Shown: positions 24,207 to 32,479 of the stretch, piece after piece
Numbering within the stretch: the stretch's first letter is position 1
Layout of the letters: each line of letters begins with the position of its first letter
NCBI GenBank assembly: GCA_963662155.1
Contig: OY759272.1
Span: 45,302,997-45,366,996 of the forward strand
DNA length: 64,000 nt
Source of the DNA: Lamellibrachia columna
Taxonomy: Eukaryota > Annelida > Polychaeta > Sabellida > Siboglinidae
Direction: 5' to 3'
Made by a program: the position numbers and the translations under genes
Notes under the pieces: generated by a model
What the model was told of the DNA's origin: nothing
What the model saw: only the letters and a program-made list of their open reading frames with translations
Database searches by the model: none

Positions 24207-24767
24207 GCTGGCTCGATCGTCGCTGCGGCAGCCACTGCAGTGGCAACCGGAAGCGACGATGACATCATCGACGGAGAGGGACGCGCTAAGGTAATGCAAT
24301 GGTTACAGTCTAACAGCACGGAAATACTGTTCTCCTCCTCGGTGGACAGCGGTTCGCCGCCACCACTGATTGTAATATCAGATGACGACCAGGGGGAGAA
24401 CAGTGCGTCGTCGGCGTCACATTATAGCATTAGCAGTAGCGCTGATATGGAGGCTACTGTTAGCGGTCTAGATAGGTTACGTGATAGATCCGAAGCCATG
24501 ACCAATGAAAACATATTCTATAAGGCGCTAGAGGCCGCCAGTGTGCGATATGCCAGTGACGAGGTTGAACGCATAATGAATCTAAACGATGATAAGGATC
24601 GTTACGTGCCATCGACCAGCATGGTCATGCACGTCTTGCGGTGGCTATCTATAGATGTCATCGCAACGTGCGGGACCATGAAATGGCGTAACCGAGTGAC
24701 CGAATTGGTTAGAAAGAGTATGTACGAAACATACGACAATAACGATATGCAGGGCGACGCGGAATAA
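24207..24767 (+). CDS. Polinton acidic ORF without own ATG, candidate internal exon
   Basis: Open from 24204 with no ATG before codon 24294. A CCGTTGACAG|GCT acceptor at 24206 enters the frame in phase 0. An AAG|GTAATG donor at 24290/24291 (phase 0) could end an 84-nt exon; without it the frame runs to the stop at 24765-24767. Content: Ala/Asp-rich start (GSDDDIIDGEG), Ser-rich and acidic middle (VISDDDQGENSASSAS), then a more ordered C-terminal half (EVERIMNLNDDKDRYVPSTS, VMHVLRWLSIDVI). No domain is recognised. A candidate upstream partner is the leader at 23693-23773, which ends in a phase-0 CAG|GTAGGT donor. If translated alone it would begin at ATG 24294. Confidence 0.45.
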   Translation, partial: AGSIVAAAATAVATGSDDDIIDGEGRAKVMQWLQSNSTEILFSSSVDSGSPPPLIVISDDDQGENSASSASHYSISSSADMEATVSGLDRLRDRSEAMTNENIFYKALEAASVRYASDEVERIMNLNDDKDRYVPSTSMVMHVLRWLSIDVIATCGTMKWRNRVTELVRKSMYETYDNNDMQGDAE

Positions 24768-24807
24768 TATAACCCACGTAATGTAACCTATGCGTTCTGT
24801 TCGATAG

Positions 24808-25611
24808 ATGGGACTGGAGCAACTCCAGAACGCGTATAAACGCGACCTGGCGGCACTGTACAACGACAGCGAGGATGGGGTGGCACGAGCGGCGAAGAGG
24901 CTGAAGACATCCTCTATGACAACCTCGTTCTACCCACCATCACCCCTGACCAATGCCGACTCGTTTCCGGACAACCAAGAGGGGTTGCTACCACCGTGGA
25001 CCATCCCATCGGAGTCTGATGAGTCCGAGAAAGACGCGTGGAGTATAAACACCCCTCCCCATTACTACAGTGAGGATGAGGATGCGATTGCGTCATCCCC
25101 CGAGCCTGCGAAAGTCGACGATGTGGACTTCCAATTTAGTCCAGCGTCGCCACCACTCGTCCAGCGCAAGCAGGACGACGACGACGACGACGACGATGAC
25201 GCATCCCTGACGACCCTGTATGTCTTCCCGGATAAAACCGTCGTATTGACCCGCGACGGTGAACAGGTGGACATCCCCGATCAACATACCATCACCCACA
25301 CAGAGCCGGAGCCGGAGCCGCAGCCGTCGACGTCGACGGCGCATGCCCACGAAGAGGACGACGCCACCGACGACGAAGAAGACGCGGACAAGACGGGCAA
25401 GGTGTGTTTCCACAAAATGCAACTGCACCTCGCACGTCTTATAACTAAACTGTGGCGGAGAACCGCCCCTGCCACGGTGGAAGAGGTGACGGTCGACGTG
25501 TGTCGGTCCCTCGCCAGCACGGTACTCTCCGCCGAATATCAGGAGCACACAATGCAATACGTGCGATGTGCCATCCGTCAACCGCGGGCAATAACGCGAC
25601 CGCTTAGGTAG
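24808..25611 (+). CDS. Polinton acidic, disordered protein of unknown function
   Basis: A 267-aa frame from ATG 24808, preceded by TTCTGTTCGATAG, which could equally be a phase-0 splice acceptor. It is strongly acidic: a run of nine Asp near residues 123-131, EPEPEPQPSTSTA, and EEDDATDDEEDADK. AAKRLK near residues 28-33 could be a nuclear signal. The segment after DKTGK becomes basic and helical (MQLHLARLITKLWRR). An AAG|GTGTGT donor at 25401/25402 (phase 0) sits exactly at that change. It would allow the first 198 residues to be joined to any of three downstream terminal exons. No catalytic motif is seen. Acidic composition would suit a transactivator or DNA-mimic, but that is speculation. 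Confidence 0.6.
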   Translation: MGLEQLQNAYKRDLAALYNDSEDGVARAAKRLKTSSMTTSFYPPSPLTNADSFPDNQEGLLPPWTIPSESDESEKDAWSINTPPHYYSEDEDAIASSPEPAKVDDVDFQFSPASPPLVQRKQDDDDDDDDDASLTTLYVFPDKTVVLTRDGEQVDIPDQHTITHTEPEPEPQPSTSTAHAHEEDDATDDEEDADKTGKVCFHKMQLHLARLITKLWRRTAPATVEEVTVDVCRSLASTVLSAEYQEHTMQYVRCAIRQPRAITRPLR

Positions 25612-25710
25612 AAGGTGTTGTTGTTGTTGTTGGTGTTTAAATAGGTGGTAATTAGTAGTAAACGTAATAATTGTAATATTATTAGTAATAGTAACATTGG
25701 TGTTATGTAG

Positions 25711-25818
25711 AGTGAAGAGTATGACGACGAGGCACCCGTCCTCCCAGCCAGCATTCGGGAGCGATCTCGAGTATTGGTCTCCGCATATATGACGTCGTCA
25801 ACAGAGTATTATTATTAG
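25711..25818 (+). CDS. candidate alternative 3'-terminal exon A
   Basis: Follows TGTTATGTAG| and is open in phase 0 for 35 codons to TAG at 25816-25818. It begins SEEYDDEAPVLP and continues IRERSRVLVSAYM. It shares a gapless pattern with exons B and C: acidic start, PV, a basic R-x-R patch, then a hydrophobic stretch. No donor is seen before its stop, so it would be terminal. Confidence 0.45.
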   Translation, partial: SEEYDDEAPVLPASIRERSRVLVSAYMTSSTEYYY

Positions 25819-25913
25819 TAGTAGTAGCAGTAGTAAACATAACCTAGTTAGAAGTAGTTGGTGTATGACGTAATATGGAGTGATATATTGGTATCCTTTA
25901 ATTTGTTCTGTAG

Positions 25914-26015
25914 GATGACGTACCTGTGTCACCGATCGAACTGCGTAGACGGGCATGCCGACAATTAGTGGTGATGATACTTGAATACATTATATCAACA
26001 TATGATGAACAGTAG
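25914..26015 (+). CDS. candidate alternative 3'-terminal exon B
   Basis: Follows TTTGTTCTGTAG| and is open in phase 0 for 33 codons to TAG at 26013-26015. It encodes DDVPVSPIELRRRACRQLVV and then MILEYIISTYDEQ. It aligns without gaps to exon C from PV onward. It begins 203 bp after exon A. Confidence 0.45.
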   Translation, partial: DDVPVSPIELRRRACRQLVVMILEYIISTYDEQ

Positions 26016-26125
26016 ATCTATGAATTAATGAGCGACATTGCTGACCACATTATTGAAATTAGTAAAGATAATAGAAAACATCATATCAGTATACGAATAC
26101 AGTAGACGCATTTCTTGTTATGTAG

Positions 26126-26248
26126 GAGGAGAGGGAGGAAGAGGTGGAGGAAGCACCCGTGCTAGCAAGGGATGAGAGAAGACGCACAATACATATTTTA
26201 ATACAGGGAATTGTTGATTTCATGCTTGACACCTCCGCATTTCAATAA
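26126..26248 (+). CDS. candidate alternative 3'-terminal exon C
   Basis: Follows CTTGTTATGTAG| and is open in phase 0 for 40 codons to TAA at 26246-26248. It starts EEREEEVEEAPVLARDERRR and continues with TIHILIQGIVDFML. It begins 212 bp after exon B. The poly(A) signal at 26631 and the three left two-stem motifs lie downstream and would be shared by all isoforms. Confidence 0.45.
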   Translation, partial: EEREEEVEEAPVLARDERRRTIHILIQGIVDFMLDTSAFQ

Positions 26249-26414
26249 GCACCGTTTGCAACGGGATAATAGTAGGTAGTGTCTCTCTCTCGCTCTCTCT
26301 CTCTCGCCTGTATTGTATGTATGTATTCGCGCACATATTGTATTTGCAAGACATATAGTAATACATATATATATATAAATATACATACCAACCTATATAT
26401 TACATCATTGTACG

Positions 26415-26448
26415 GAACCTCTGTCGCGGTGTAAAAACCCACAAGTTA
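26415..26448 (+). repeat. two-stem motif, left copy 1
   Basis: Outer stem GAAC/GTTA (three pairs, one mismatch), 5' loop CTCTGTCGC, inner stem GGT/ACC with loop GTAAAA(A), 3' loop CACAA. It is the weakest of the six copies, and the K position of the loop has T instead of G. Confidence 0.6.
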
Positions 26449-26460
26449 ATAATCATTGTA

Positions 26461-26497
26461 CTAGCCACTGGCGTGTCGATAAACGACCGTAAGCTAG
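26461..26497 (+). repeat. two-stem motif, left copy 2
   Basis: Outer stem CTAGC/GCTAG (5 bp, perfect), 5' loop CACTGGCGT, inner hairpin GTCG-ATAAA-CGAC, 3' loop CGTAA. It abuts copy 3 directly. Confidence 0.75.
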
Positions 26498-26533
26498 GGG
26501 TCACTGGCGAGGATGGAACATTCCCACAAACCC
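26498..26533 (+). repeat. two-stem motif, left copy 3
   Basis: Outer stem GGGT/ACCC (4 bp), 5' loop CACTGGCGA, inner hairpin GGATG-GAA-CATTCC (one bulge), 3' loop CACAA. Confidence 0.7.
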
Positions 26534-26630
26534 ACAAGTAATCAACATCAACATCATCATAGTAAATATATAGGTCTAACCGTGTATATGTATATGTATA
26601 TTATGTATATCGCTATGTCTGTATATACGC

Positions 26631-26636
26631 AATAAA
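26631..26636 (+). terminator. poly(A) signal AATAAA of the left gene block
   Basis: AATAAA followed within 40 bases by a GT-rich stretch (GTGTTGTTAGTGGTGTTG), as expected for a cleavage/polyadenylation site. It lies after exon C and the three left two-stem motifs and before the polymerase promoter. Confidence 0.7.
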
Positions 26637-26813
26637 ACGTCTTACAATGAACGAAACGTGTTGTTAGTGGTGTTGTCATGAGTTGAAATATAACCCATAG
26701 CCATGGATAGTGGGACACACACAGTTGCCAATACCACCATAGGTGATACACCCTTCACCAATAACCTCCACCATCACCACCATCACCACCACCACCACCA
26801 CCACCACACGTAC

Positions 26814-26848
26814 TATATAGCTGTACTAACAACCGCACTCTCTCAGTT
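26814..26848 (+). promoter_or_regulatory. core promoter of the polymerase gene (TATA + Inr)
   Basis: TATATA at 26814-26819 and TCAGTT at 26843-26848, with the Inr A exactly 31 bases from the TATA start. TCAGTT matches the animal initiator consensus. ATG 26877 follows with a 32-base leader. A (CCA/CCAT)n tract lies immediately upstream at about 26768-26806. Confidence 0.75.
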
Positions 26849-26876
26849 GTAGACACGTAGAGCAGAGCAGAGCAAC

Positions 26877-29800
26877 ATGAAAAGACACCAATGTCGTCAC
26901 TGCGGACAGGTGCTCGACACCTATGCAGCACTCAAACGCCACCTAGCGAGTCATGCGACACCGGCAGTGATCGAACATACGTATTCGGTGGCGCCACCAC
27001 TAGATGTGCCACGGGAGGTGCCACCTAGCGAACAGGCAAAGCGAACTAAGTATTCCTGTAAATGTGATGCAACGTTCGACATATGGGACGATCTGCAAGA
27101 CCATGTGAGGTCCGTATGTCGTCTTAGCAGTAACCGTAGCCGTAGCAGTAGCAGTAGCAGTAATAGAAAACAGACCACAGTGTACACATGTGCGAAATGT
27201 GGAATGACGTTCAATAGACGCAGTACCCTGACCAGACACGTACGAAATGCGTGTACCGTCGACGACGACGACGACACGACGCCACCATCGCCTAAGATAT
27301 CAATCAGGGAAGACACCACACCCAACCATCCACTCGTTACCGATGCCGACCCTATAGACCCACCTGCCCGACTCCCCTTCGCCGACAACCTGTCGTCGGA
27401 ACTGTTAGATGTCGTACGAGCGCACTGGTCGACCATACGGACACGTGTAACGAGAGGTCCTCTTCAGTGCAGGTACGATTACAGAGTAACGACGCTGGAC
27501 ACGACCGTTCTAGAGCCGTCGTTGAGGAACGTGTTCCAGGAACAGACCAACGCGTTCAAGATTAACCTCAGTTACGGGTTCGTTCTGAGGAACAAGAACA
27601 CGGGTCAATACAAGTACTACCATCCCTCGTGCAACTGCTGTGGACGCTACCTGGACGAGCCCAGTCTCATCACCAACAGCAAGGACTTTGATACGTTCCT
27701 CGAACGCATCCGCGAAACCGACGTCTTGCAATGGGCCATCAATCAAAGACCGGATTCGGCGTGGGTGTGCGAACTCGTGACCAATGTCACATTTTTCGTC
27801 AATCGCATCATCGATCACCCGATAGGATGTGTAGGAATGACCGACCTTCCCATGTACATCAAGAGGAACAAAGCCGTCATCGCATTGGAAAAGGAGCCCG
27901 TCCATGCCAAGAGGTACAATGACAACTTGTGTCTCTTTCGATGTCTGGCCCTGCATCGCGGATGTGAACGGCGTCGATTGGAACCGGCTGTGGAGACGCT
28001 GTACGCGACGTACGCCCAAGACGGCGTACCCAAGGCAGCATTTGCCGGGGTCACGATGGACGACCTCTATCGTGTCGAGACCACGTTCGAAACAAACGTG
28101 TGCGTGTACAGTCTCGTAAAACCGGATGGAGATGAGGCAGAGGAGGAGGACGGTGGAAAGGCGACCGCAGAACTCGTTCGTCGTTCGGTATGTAAGTACC
28201 CGGACACACTCTACCTCAATCTGCACGGGACGCATTATTCCTACATCCAGGATAGACGCAAGTACTGTCACTCGTACAGATGTCGGAAGTGCGGTGACTC
28301 GTTGTGGAAAGACGCATGGCATCTACGCAACCACGAGAGCACGTGTACGGGGGGTGTGCGCCGAGTCTATCCTGGTGGCGTGTACCATTCGACTCCGTCG
28401 GTGTTCGAACGTCTGGCAGACGAGAACATCCGAGTGGCCGAAGCGTTGCAGTACTATCCGTACCGAGCCACCTTCGACTTCGAGTGTTGGTTCGACACCG
28501 AACACCTTCCGGCGGACAGTGCCCGGGTTCACTGGGTTGCGCGTCACGTCCCGTTGAGCGTCAGCGTGGCATCCAACGTACCCGGACACGAACAGGTGAC
28601 ATGCATCGTCACGGACGGAGACGTCAACAAGTTGGTGAGCACCATGATGACTGTCCTGCAAGCGATGAGTGAGGCCGCGTACGACAAGATCAAAGACTCG
28701 TACGATCATGTGCTGGAACAACTCGCAGAAGAGATGTCGAAATGGGACGCACGGGAGGAGGCTGCACGGGACGCAGCTGCACGGGAGGCCGGCGAGAAGA
28801 AAGGGCGAGCGGCAACCAATCCGTACAAAACGCTGATGGGACAAATGTATGGATGGATGCGTCAGTTACCCGTCGTCGGGTTCAATTCGGGGAAGTATGA
28901 TCTCAATGCCATCAAACAGTTCCTCATACCGTACTTCCTGACGACTTCAAAGACCGACGTGGAACAGGACGAGGCCGCGGACGAGAGGGAGCAGGAGGGC
29001 AACGGGAAAGTCGAGACCGACGGCATCGGGTCAATGTTCGTAATCAAACGCAACAACACTTTCATGTGTCTTTCGACGGATCAGCTGAAATTCGTAGACA
29101 TGATCAACTACATAGCCCCCGGGTTCAGCTACGACAAGTATCTGAAAGCGTACGGATGCGAGGTGACGAAAGGTCATTTCCCGTACGAGTACATGGACAG
29201 ACTGGAGAGACTCGACGACACCACACTTCCACCGAAAGAGGCCTTCTTCAGTCGACTGAAGAACGAAGGGATTTCAGACGAGGATTACGCCAGTTGTCAG
29301 GAGGCCTGGCGCGTCAATGGCATGACGACGTTGCGCGACTTTCTCGTCTGGTACAACAACAGGGACGTGGTTCCCTTTCTACAGGCCATCGACAGACAGT
29401 TCGCGTTCTATCGACAACGGGGAATAGACATGTTCAAGCAAGGTATCAGCGTACCCGGTCTGACCCTGCTGTACCTGTTCAACGACCTGCCAGAGAAGAC
29501 CTACTTTACCATCTTCAACGAGAAGAACAAAGACCTGCACGACCTCGTCAAAGCGAACATTGTAGGCGGGCCTTCGATCATCTTTCATCGCTATCACGAG
29601 ACAGGGGTCACCACGCTACGTCGGAACGAGTACGGAGAGGCGGCTCGTCCCTGTCGAGCGATCGTCGGATACGATGCGAACGCACTGTACCTGTGGTCGC
29701 TCATGCAGGACATGCCTATGGGATGGTACACGCGACGACGAGCGGAGAAGGACTTCCGCCCCGAATCGGCGCAGCTGTACGGACAGATGGCCGGAGAATG

Positions 29801-31400
29801 GTTGACGTGGGAATCCGAACGCACGGGACGGTCCATACGGCATCAGATCAACGGACGAGAGAAGCGCATAGGCAAACATCGGGTGGATGGATGGTGCAGC
29901 GAGACGAAGACGGCTTATCAGTTCCAAGGTTGCTTCTTTCACGGTTGCTCGTGCAACCGAGAGGAGGTGAACGCCGTCAACGGGAAACCCATGGCGCAAC
30001 TGCTCGCCGAGACCCGAAAGACCACCGCCTACCTACGACACTTTGTCACGGTCGTCGAGTTGTGGGAATGCGAGTGGAAGGAGATGAGACGAACACCGGC
30101 CGTACGCAAGTGTGTGGATGCAGCATTTCCCCGACGTCGACACGTGCAATGGACGATGACGTCACAACAGATCCTGAACGGAGTGCGTGCCGGAACCGTG
30201 TTCGGCATGATCGAGTGCGACGTACGCGTACCGGAAGCGTTGCGCGCACACTTTGCCGAGATGCAGCCCGTGTTCAAGAACATCGGTATGCAACGGGAGG
30301 ATCTCGGTCCGTTCATGCGCCGATACGCCGAAGAGCACGACATAATGAAGACTCCGCGTCGCATGCTCGTGGGTAGTTATTGCGGCGACAAGATACTGCT
30401 CGCAACGCCACTGCTGCGATGGTATCTGGACCACGGTCTCGAGGTGCTGCACGTGTACCAGGTCGTCGAATACGATCCCGTTCCGTGTTTCCGGCGGTTC
30501 GGCGATGCAGTGTCCAAGGCCCGACGCGAGGGCGACGTTCATCGAGACAGGACCATCATCGCGGACACCATGAAGTTGCTGGGGAACTCGGGCTACGGAA
30601 AGACCATCACCAACGTCGACCGACATCGTGACGTCAGCTACTGCACGGAGAAGGCGGCATCGCTCCTCGTCAACGATAAACGATTCCGTCAACTCGACAT
30701 GGTCGTCGACGACGCGTACGAGATAGAACTGAACAAGAAGACCGTCAAGTACACCCTACCCGTACACGTGGGATTCTTCGTTCTGCAGTACGCCAAGCTG
30801 CGCATGTTGCAGTTCTATTACGATTTCATCGTCAGGTACGTGGAGCGCCCTCTGTTCGAGTACTGCGAGATGGATACGGATAGTGCCTATTTAGCCTTGG
30901 CCTCCGAGTCCGTCGACGACCTCGTGACCCCGACACTGCGAGACCATTATTTCCGCCATCGGTCGGAATGGCTGCCGTCCGAATGTTGCGACGACCATCG
31001 GAACGACTACGTGCGCTGTCGTCTCGCCAACAGACCGTGGGTCGGCGACGAGGCGTGCTGCAAGGCACGCAGAGCGTTCGACAAGAGGACGCCGGGTCTG
31101 TTCAAGGTCGAGTGGTCCGGTGCGGGGTTCGTGGGGTTGTGTAGCAAGACGTACTACTGTTTCGGCGCCACCGACAAGTACAGCACCAAAGGTCTCAGCA
31201 AACGGCACAACACCATAGACAAGGACGCGTTCCTGGAGGTGCTCACCAACCGTCGGAGCGGAGGCGGTTCGAACCGGGGTTTCCGGGTGCATAACTCCAC
31301 CGTCATGACGTACGTGCAGAATCGGGATGCACTCACCTTCTTTTACGCCAAACGCGTGGTGCACGAGGACGGGGTGACCACGGGTCCGGTGGACGTATAG
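26877..31400 (+). CDS. pPolB: protein-primed family B DNA polymerase with zinc fingers and OTU-like domain
   Basis: A 1507-aa protein that replicates the element, presumably from a terminal protein at the inverted repeats. N-terminus: C2H2 fingers at residues 6-26 and 103-126, with a weaker one near 57-81. Next comes an OTU-like cysteine protease candidate, DNLCLFRCLALH (D349, C352) with a later GTHYSYI (H453), followed by a further CxxC-H-C finger. Exonuclease motifs: FDFE (D534, E536), NSGKYDLN (N670, D675) and YNNRD. Polymerase motifs: A, YDANALYLWS (D933); B, LGNSGYGK (N1237); C, MDTDS (D1333, D1335); then KTYY. All catalytic residues are present, so it looks functional. It ends 11 bases before the ATPase start. 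Length is at the upper end for Polinton polymerases because of the N-terminal domains. Confidence 0.95.
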   Translation: MKRHQCRHCGQVLDTYAALKRHLASHATPAVIEHTYSVAPPLDVPREVPPSEQAKRTKYSCKCDATFDIWDDLQDHVRSVCRLSSNRSRSSSSSSNRKQTTVYTCAKCGMTFNRRSTLTRHVRNACTVDDDDDTTPPSPKISIREDTTPNHPLVTDADPIDPPARLPFADNLSSELLDVVRAHWSTIRTRVTRGPLQCRYDYRVTTLDTTVLEPSLRNVFQEQTNAFKINLSYGFVLRNKNTGQYKYYHPSCNCCGRYLDEPSLITNSKDFDTFLERIRETDVLQWAINQRPDSAWVCELVTNVTFFVNRIIDHPIGCVGMTDLPMYIKRNKAVIALEKEPVHAKRYNDNLCLFRCLALHRGCERRRLEPAVETLYATYAQDGVPKAAFAGVTMDDLYRVETTFETNVCVYSLVKPDGDEAEEEDGGKATAELVRRSVCKYPDTLYLNLHGTHYSYIQDRRKYCHSYRCRKCGDSLWKDAWHLRNHESTCTGGVRRVYPGGVYHSTPSVFERLADENIRVAEALQYYPYRATFDFECWFDTEHLPADSARVHWVARHVPLSVSVASNVPGHEQVTCIVTDGDVNKLVSTMMTVLQAMSEAAYDKIKDSYDHVLEQLAEEMSKWDAREEAARDAAAREAGEKKGRAATNPYKTLMGQMYGWMRQLPVVGFNSGKYDLNAIKQFLIPYFLTTSKTDVEQDEAADEREQEGNGKVETDGIGSMFVIKRNNTFMCLSTDQLKFVDMINYIAPGFSYDKYLKAYGCEVTKGHFPYEYMDRLERLDDTTLPPKEAFFSRLKNEGISDEDYASCQEAWRVNGMTTLRDFLVWYNNRDVVPFLQAIDRQFAFYRQRGIDMFKQGISVPGLTLLYLFNDLPEKTYFTIFNEKNKDLHDLVKANIVGGPSIIFHRYHETGVTTLRRNEYGEAARPCRAIVGYDANALYLWSLMQDMPMGWYTRRRAEKDFRPESAQLYGQMAGEWLTWESERTGRSIRHQINGREKRIGKHRVDGWCSETKTAYQFQGCFFHGCSCNREEVNAVNGKPMAQLLAETRKTTAYLRHFVTVVELWECEWKEMRRTPAVRKCVDAAFPRRRHVQWTMTSQQILNGVRAGTVFGMIECDVRVPEALRAHFAEMQPVFKNIGMQREDLGPFMRRYAEEHDIMKTPRRMLVGSYCGDKILLATPLLRWYLDHGLEVLHVYQVVEYDPVPCFRRFGDAVSKARREGDVHRDRTIIADTMKLLGNSGYGKTITNVDRHRDVSYCTEKAASLLVNDKRFRQLDMVVDDAYEIELNKKTVKYTLPVHVGFFVLQYAKLRMLQFYYDFIVRYVERPLFEYCEMDTDSAYLALASESVDDLVTPTLRDHYFRHRSEWLPSECCDDHRNDYVRCRLANRPWVGDEACCKARRAFDKRTPGLFKVEWSGAGFVGLCSKTYYCFGATDKYSTKGLSKRHNTIDKDAFLEVLTNRRSGGGSNRGFRVHNSTVMTYVQNRDALTFFYAKRVVHEDGVTTGPVDV

Positions 31401-31411
31401 TAGAAAAGGCG

Positions 31412-32068
31412 ATGCACGCTGCATTCGTTGCACACGCATTCATGGATGCGCGATGGAAACACCCCTTCACGTGCATCGTCGCCGGACCGACGGGGTGCGG
31501 CAAGAGTACTTTCGTGACGCGTATGTTGCGTCACGCCGCTGCGATGATCGATCCACCGCCCCAGCAGATCACGTGGTGTTACGGAGAATGGCAAGAGGCT
31601 TACGCAACGACGGAATTGGGTCACGTGCGATTCGAGGAAGGGTTACCGACGGCGGCCATGTTCGATCCGACAACGAGGAACCTCATCGTCATAGACGATC
31701 TCATGGCAGAAACGGACGAACGGGTCACGGCCCTGTTCACTAAAAAAAGTCACCACAGGAACACGTCCGTGCTGTATCTCGTACAGAACCTGTTCCCTAA
31801 AAACAAAGAGAGTCGCACCATCAGTCTGAATTCGCAGTACATGGTGGTGTTCAAGAATCCACGTGACGCATCACAGATGTCGACCTTGGCGCGGCAGATG
31901 TATCCGGGACGCGGCAAGTTCGTGCAAGAGGCGTTTAAAGACGCCACGGCGGTACCGTACGGTTATCTGTTGGTCGATCTCAAACAGGACACACCCGAGG
32001 ACATGCGTCTGCGCACGGCCATCTTTCCAGACGACGGTGTTCAGTACGTGTACCTGCCGAAGGTATAA
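31412..32068 (+). CDS. ATP: genome-packaging ATPase (FtsK/HerA, A32-like)
   Basis: 218 aa. Walker A GPTGCGKST at residues 25-33 (K31) and Walker B NLIVIDDLM with D95/D96. A polar sensor-like segment follows (VLYLVQNLF). By family this ATPase pumps the genome into the capsid. It sits directly after the polymerase and may share its transcript. The TATA box of the next gene overlaps its last codons. Length is typical for Polinton ATPases. Confidence 0.94.
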   Translation: MHAAFVAHAFMDARWKHPFTCIVAGPTGCGKSTFVTRMLRHAAAMIDPPPQQITWCYGEWQEAYATTELGHVRFEEGLPTAAMFDPTTRNLIVIDDLMAETDERVTALFTKKSHHRNTSVLYLVQNLFPKNKESRTISLNSQYMVVFKNPRDASQMSTLARQMYPGRGKFVQEAFKDATAVPYGYLLVDLKQDTPEDMRLRTAIFPDDGVQYVYLPKV

Positions 32069-32098
32069 AACGACCGAGTGTGGATAGTCTCTTCATTC
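32064..32098 (+). promoter_or_regulatory. core promoter (TATA + Inr) of the small basic protein gene
   Basis: TATAAAA at 32064-32070, overlapping the ATPase stop, and TCATTC with A at 32095, again 31 bases apart. This places the start codon at ATG 32104, not at the in-frame GTG upstream. Confidence 0.7.
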
Positions 32099-32103
32099 GC
32101 ATC

Positions 32104-32475
32104 ATGTCCGCCAGGGTGAAGAGACACATCGTGTGCATACAGGCTCTGGCCAGAGTCAAGAACAACAAAATTAAAAAGGCCATCATCGCCAACGCCGACT
32201 CCGATCTGCTGTGTGCACTAGCCGAGTGTGCATACAACATACTAACAAAAAACATTCCATTGTCCCCTTTACAGAGGCAACGATTGAATAAATACAGGAC
32301 GAGGTTACGCGCGTTGGCTAATAGACGAACGCCAGCTGCCAGGAGAAGACGTCTACTGCTGCAACCACAGGTTGGCGAGGGACAGAGCGGCGGTTTCCTA
32401 TCGGCCTTCCTAGCACCGTTGGCCAGTTCGGTCTTGCTACCCTTGCTCCGAGAGGTGCTGAACAAAAGGAGGTAG
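32104..32475 (+). CDS. small basic Polinton protein with C-terminal hydrophobic tail
   Basis: 123 aa from ATG 32104. The N-terminal helix-rich region (KKAIIANADSDLLCALAECA, NILTKNIPLSPLQRQRLNKY) resembles a family I recognise across metazoan Polintons/adintoviruses. It is followed by a very basic linker (NRRTPAARRRRLL) and a GGFLSAFLAPLASSVL segment that could insert in or bind a membrane. Function is not established; a minor virion component is plausible from its position among capsid genes. The start was chosen from the promoter 31 bases upstream of TCATTC. Confidence 0.75.
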   Translation: MSARVKRHIVCIQALARVKNNKIKKAIIANADSDLLCALAECAYNILTKNIPLSPLQRQRLNKYRTRLRALANRRTPAARRRRLLLQPQVGEGQSGGFLSAFLAPLASSVLLPLLREVLNKRR

Positions 32476-32479
32476 ATAC

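Noticed and set aside
24240..24242. GTG at 24240 as the start of the acidic ORF
   Set aside because: Not an animal start codon; the segment is better read as a spliced exon or as starting at ATG 24294.
21870..25611. Rb-binding LxCxE oncoprotein motif in the left Polinton ORFs
   Set aside because: I looked for LxCxE in the acidic ORFs because such proteins occur in related viruses, and found none.
27510..31439. Long minus-strand frames opposite the polymerase and capsid genes
   Set aside because: They are shadows from GC-rich coding sequence; none shows domains, promoters or independent starts.
32080..32103. GTG at 32080 as the start of the small basic protein
   Set aside because: It lies upstream of the predicted transcription start (32095); ATG 32104 is preferred.
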